This document shows positions 60,916-64,000 of a stretch of 64,000 nucleotides of DNA, in pieces. The DNA comes from G965220825 sp965220825 (lineage in GTDB: Bacteria > Pseudomonadota > Alphaproteobacteria > UBA828). The notes beneath the pieces are model-generated. The model worked only from the letters and a program-made list of their open reading frames with translations. It searched no databases and was not told the DNA's origin. The stretch spans positions 806,001 to 870,000 of the forward strand of contig OZ244839.1 in the NCBI GenBank assembly GCA_965220825.1, given 5' to 3'. The translations under genes and the position numbers were made by a program. The stretch's first letter is position 1. Each line of letters starts with the position of its first letter.

Positions 60916-63900
60916 CTAACCCCCCGGCGCCAGGGCGCAGAGGTCGTGGAGGAGGCGTCTTACGCCGCGGAGGCGTTGGTCGGCGTCGGACCAGCGGCGG
61001 GGTGCCATGAGGCGGTTGTCCGGGCGCAGGTGGACATCGTTTGTGGGATTTCCGACATAACCCACCAGACGCTCCGGCGGGATGGGCCCGTCGTCGCGGA
61101 AGCTCAGCACCGCGCCCTTGGGGCCTGCGTCGATCCGTTCGATGCCACAGGTTCGGCATAGGCGCTTGATGGCGACGATCTCCAGCAGATGCCGGACGGC
61201 GTCCGGCGGCGGGCCGAAGCGGTCCGTGAGTTCGTCGGCAAAGCCATCGATCTCCCCCTGCTCCTCCAATGTGCCGATTCGACGGTAGAGCGCGAGCCGC
61301 ACCTCCAGATCGCTCACATAGCTGTCCGGGATCAGCACCGACGCACCAAGGCTGATGGCAGGCGACCAGCGCTCGGAAGGCGCATCGCCCTCGCCCGCCA
61401 TCGCCCGCGCCTGGGCCACCGCCTCCTCCAGCATGTGCTGGTAGAGCTCGATGCCCACCTCCCTGATATGGCCGGATTGCTCGGGCCCCAGCAGGTTGCC
61501 TGCACCCCGTATGTCCAGATCGTGACTCGCGAGGCTGAAGCCCGCGCCGAGGCCGTCCAGCCGGTGGATCACCTGAAGCCGCTTCTGCGCCGTTGGTTTC
61601 AGCCGCTGCTCCGGCGGCAGCGTGAGGTAGGCATAACCCCTCAGTTTGCCCCGCCCGATGCGCCCGCGGAGCTGGTAGAGCTGGGCGAGGCCGAAGCGGT
61701 CCGCGCGGTGGACGATCATGGTGTTGACGCGCGGCAGATCGAGCCCCGATTCGACGATGGCGGTGCAGACCAGCACGTCGAGCCTGCCGTCGTAGAAATC
61801 GGTCATGACCGCATCCAGCGCCCGCGCGGCCATGCCGCCATGGGCCAGCCCCACCTTTACGTCGGGCGCGAGCCGGCGCACGCGCCGCTCCACCTCGTCC
61901 AGGTCGGCGATGCGTGGGCACACGTAAAACGACTGTCCGCCCCGCAGGTGCTCCCGCATCAGCGCCTCGCGCACGACCACCGGATCGAAGGGCAGGATGA
62001 AGGTGCGCACCGCGAGCCGATCCGCCGGCGGGGTCGCGATGACGCTCATGTCGCGCAGGCCGCCAAGCGCCATCTGCAATGTGCGCGGGATCGGCGTGGC
62101 CGTGAGCGTCAACACATGGGCCTCGGCCCGCAGCCGCTTGAGGCGCTCCTTGTGGGCGACGCCGAAATGCTGCTCCTCGTCCACGACGATCAGGCCGAGA
62201 TCCTTGAACGCGACGGAGCTTCCCAGCAAGGCATGGGTGCCGACCACGATGTCGATCGCGCCGGTCGCGAGTTCCTTCCTGGTCAGCGCCTGCTGCTTTG
62301 CGGGCACCAGGCGCGAAAGCTGGGCGATTCGTACGGGCAGGCCGTCGAAGCGCTGTCGGAAGACCTCGAAATGCTGCCGGCTCAGCAGCGTCGTGGGGGC
62401 AAGCACGGCCGCCTGCCGGCCCGCCTGGGTGGTGTGGAACGCCGCCCGCAGCGCGACCTCGGTCTTGCCGAAGCCCACATCGCCGCACACCAGCCGGTCC
62501 ATCGCGCGGCCGGAGCGGAGATCCGCGACGGTGTCATCGATGGCGTGCGCCTGGTCCTCGGTCTCCGCATATGGAAACCCCGCGCAGAACGCCTCATAGG
62601 GCGCACCCGCCGCGTCCAGAACCGGCGCCGGCTGCAGCGCGCGCTCCGCGGCGACCGCGATGAGGCGGTCGGCCATATCGCGCACGCGCTCGCGAAGCCG
62701 CGCCTTGCGCGCCTGCCAGGCCGCGCCCCCCAGCCGGTCGACCGCCACCGGCCGGTCCGACGAGCCGTAGCGCGAGAGCAGGTCGATATTCTCCACCGGC
62801 AGGAAGAGCCGATCGTCCCCCTCGTAAAGGATGCGCAGGCAGTCATGGGGGGCGTGGTCGATTTCCAGCGTAACGAGGCCGTCATAGCGACCGATGCCGT
62901 GGTCCACATGCACCACCAGGTCGCCATCCGCGAGCGCCGTGGAATCGGTGAGGAAGTTCTCCGGACGCACACGCCGCCGCGACTGCGGCCGGCTGATCCG
63001 CGCGCCGAGAATGTCCTGTTCGGCGATCACGGCGAGGCCGGGCCCCACGAAACCTTGTTCCAACGGCAGCACGCAGGCGGCGACGGTGGCCTGCGCCAGA
63101 TGCTGTGCGGCCGGCCAATCCTCCGCCGGCTCGATCTGCGCAACGCCCTCGTCCCGCAGCAACCGGACGATGCGCTCGCGGCTGCCCGCGCTCACCGCCG
63201 CAAGGACCACCCTCTCGCCGCTTTCCTGCCGCTTCTCCATGTGGCCGGCAAGGGATTCGAAGAGAGCGTCATGGTGCTGCTTTCGCTCGCCGATGAAGTC
63301 TCTTCCCTCCCGGCCCCCCGCATCGAAGCCGTCCTCGTCCTCGACGAAGGGAGAGAGCAGAACCACGCTGCGCTCGGCGAGTCTTTGCTCCCATTCCTCC
63401 ACGTCGAGATAGAGCGCGTCGAGCGGAACCGGGCGGTAAGGAGCGTCCGCCGACGGAAGCGCCCGTGGATTGGCCCGGGCGCCATGGAAGTCGCCGATGG
63501 TCTCGAAACGGTCGTCGCGGGCTTCGAGCGCCAAATGATCCAAGACCACCGGGCTGTCGGGCAGATAATCGAACAGAGTCTCGAGCCGGTCGTGGAAGAA
63601 CGGCAACCAGTGCTCCATGCCGGGATAGCGCCGCCCTTCCGAAACCGCGTCGTAGAGCGGATCGTCCGACGGCGCAGCGCCGAAATGCTTGCGGTAGGCG
63701 GTGCGGAAACGAGAAACGGACTCGGGCGTCAACGGGACTTCGCTGACCGGCGCGAGATCCACCCGGCCCAGTGTTTCGGTGCTCCGCTGGGACAGGGCGT
63801 CGAACGCGCGGACGCTCTCGAGCGTGTCGCCGAAGAAATCGAGCCGTACGGGGTTTTCCGCACCGGGTGGAAAGATGTCCACAATGCCGCCGCGCACCGC

Positions 63901-64000
63901 ATAATCGCCAGGCTCGATCACCGTGCCGGTGCGCGAAAAGCCGCTGCGCTCCAGATAGCCGAGCAATGCGTCCAGATCGACCGCCGCGCCCTTGACGAGG
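60916..64000 (-). CDS. mfd: Transcription-repair coupling factor Mfd (partial, 5' end off right edge)
   Basis: Displaces RNA polymerase stalled at DNA lesions and recruits UvrA. About 1028 residues of the C-terminal part lie in the window; the 5' end of the gene is beyond 64000. N-terminal UvrB-like segment GDYAVRGGIVDIFPPG, RNA-polymerase-interacting region VVHVDHGIGRYDGL, helicase Walker A GDVGFGKTEVA, DEEQHFGVAHKERL, LTATPIPRTLQMALGG, and the TRG region ending RGRIGRGKLRGYAYL. The frame ends at TAG 60918-60916. The frame stays open at the window edge. Confidence 0.97.
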   Translation of the reverse strand, partial: LVKGAAVDLDALLGYLERSGFSRTGTVIEPGDYAVRGGIVDIFPPGAENPVRLDFFGDTLESVRAFDALSQRSTETLGRVDLAPVSEVPLTPESVSRFRTAYRKHFGAAPSDDPLYDAVSEGRRYPGMEHWLPFFHDRLETLFDYLPDSPVVLDHLALEARDDRFETIGDFHGARANPRALPSADAPYRPVPLDALYLDVEEWEQRLAERSVVLLSPFVEDEDGFDAGGREGRDFIGERKQHHDALFESLAGHMEKRQESGERVVLAAVSAGSRERIVRLLRDEGVAQIEPAEDWPAAQHLAQATVAACVLPLEQGFVGPGLAVIAEQDILGARISRPQSRRRVRPENFLTDSTALADGDLVVHVDHGIGRYDGLVTLEIDHAPHDCLRILYEGDDRLFLPVENIDLLSRYGSSDRPVAVDRLGGAAWQARKARLRERVRDMADRLIAVAAERALQPAPVLDAAGAPYEAFCAGFPYAETEDQAHAIDDTVADLRSGRAMDRLVCGDVGFGKTEVALRAAFHTTQAGRQAAVLAPTTLLSRQHFEVFRQRFDGLPVRIAQLSRLVPAKQQALTRKELATGAIDIVVGTHALLGSSVAFKDLGLIVVDEEQHFGVAHKERLKRLRAEAHVLTLTATPIPRTLQMALGGLRDMSVIATPPADRLAVRTFILPFDPVVVREALMREHLRGGQSFYVCPRIADLDEVERRVRRLAPDVKVGLAHGGMAARALDAVMTDFYDGRLDVLVCTAIVESGLDLPRVNTMIVHRADRFGLAQLYQLRGRIGRGKLRGYAYLTLPPEQRLKPTAQKRLQVIHRLDGLGAGFSLASHDLDIRGAGNLLGPEQSGHIREVGIELYQHMLEEAVAQARAMAGEGDAPSERWSPAISLGASVLIPDSYVSDLEVRLALYRRIGTLEEQGEIDGFADELTDRFGPPPDAVRHLLEIVAIKRLCRTCGIERIDAGPKGAVLSFRDDGPIPPERLVGYVGNPTNDVHLRPDNRLMAPRRWSDADQRLRGVRRLLHDLCALAPGG

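Noticed and set aside
60797..62488. Long minus-strand frame (563 codons) inside mfd
   Set aside because: It shares the strand but not the frame of mfd, and mfd has helicase motifs throughout; the other frame is Arg/Ala/Gly-rich.
1..64000. CRISPR array or prophage
   Set aside because: No regularly spaced repeats, cas genes, integrase or phage structural genes were seen in the window.

Overview
This window is the chromosome of a GC-rich alphaproteobacterium, most likely in or near the Rhodospirillales. The evidence is gene order and content: hom-glpX-recJ beside a phaC-like start, slt divergent from dapA-smpB, an rpoZ-rsh-DUF2062-acpS-lepB-rnc-era-recO run, and dxr followed by the squalene/hopanoid genes hpnC-hpnD. 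No phage, plasmid replication or CRISPR genes were seen. Identifications come from reading motifs and from remembered family features; no database search was made.

Layout. (1) 1-14377 is mostly housekeeping: start of phaC (leftward, cut by the window edge), a small lipoprotein, hom, glpX, recJ, tRNA-Glu(UUC), an acetoacetate-decarboxylase-like gene, a DUF3574 gene, mlaA, a threonine/serine dehydratase, slt, dapA, smpB, a family-5-like uracil-DNA glycosylase, an NYN protein, folK, and DUF924 and DUF465 genes. (2) 14506-48350 is about 34 kb of catabolic and transport genes lying between folK and rpoZ, which in my recollection are usually close neighbours. It holds a five-gene sugar-type ABC importer with a TauD-type dioxygenase, flanked by a second 2OG-Fe(II) oxygenase; a porin; many hydrolases (alpha/beta, isochorismatase-like, SMP-30, RidA-like, amidohydrolase-2, HMG-CoA-lyase-like, an AtzG-like/amidase pair); a nucleotide-sugar dehydrogenase with an SDR; an F420-type reductase and LLM oxidoreductase pair; a fused hydantoinase A/B with a small Cys-rich protein; and an eight-gene operon joining a PotABCD-like importer to a TRZ/ATZ-type amidohydrolase, a creatininase, a ureohydrolase and a CMP/guanine-deaminase-like enzyme. 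(3) 48453-55763 returns to the core operon rpoZ to recO, ending in tRNA-Glu(CUC) on the other strand. (4) 55800-59400 carries a long inverted repeat and the leftward dxr-hpnC-hpnD operon, with phhB divergent. (5) 59401-60915 is a small AT-rich islet with a decayed IS66 end and an Ymh/HEPN-like gene. (6) mfd, cut by the right edge, fills the rest.

The most interesting signals are: an ABC importer whose two ATPases carry complementary defects, so that only one composite ATP site looks catalytic; a small Cys-motif protein overlapping the start of the fused HyuAB; the F420-type pair beside it; the guanidino/cyclic-amide operon at 40442-48350; the HEPN-like gene in the AT-rich islet; and a 25-bp inverted repeat, a third half-copy of which supplies the hpnD stop codon.
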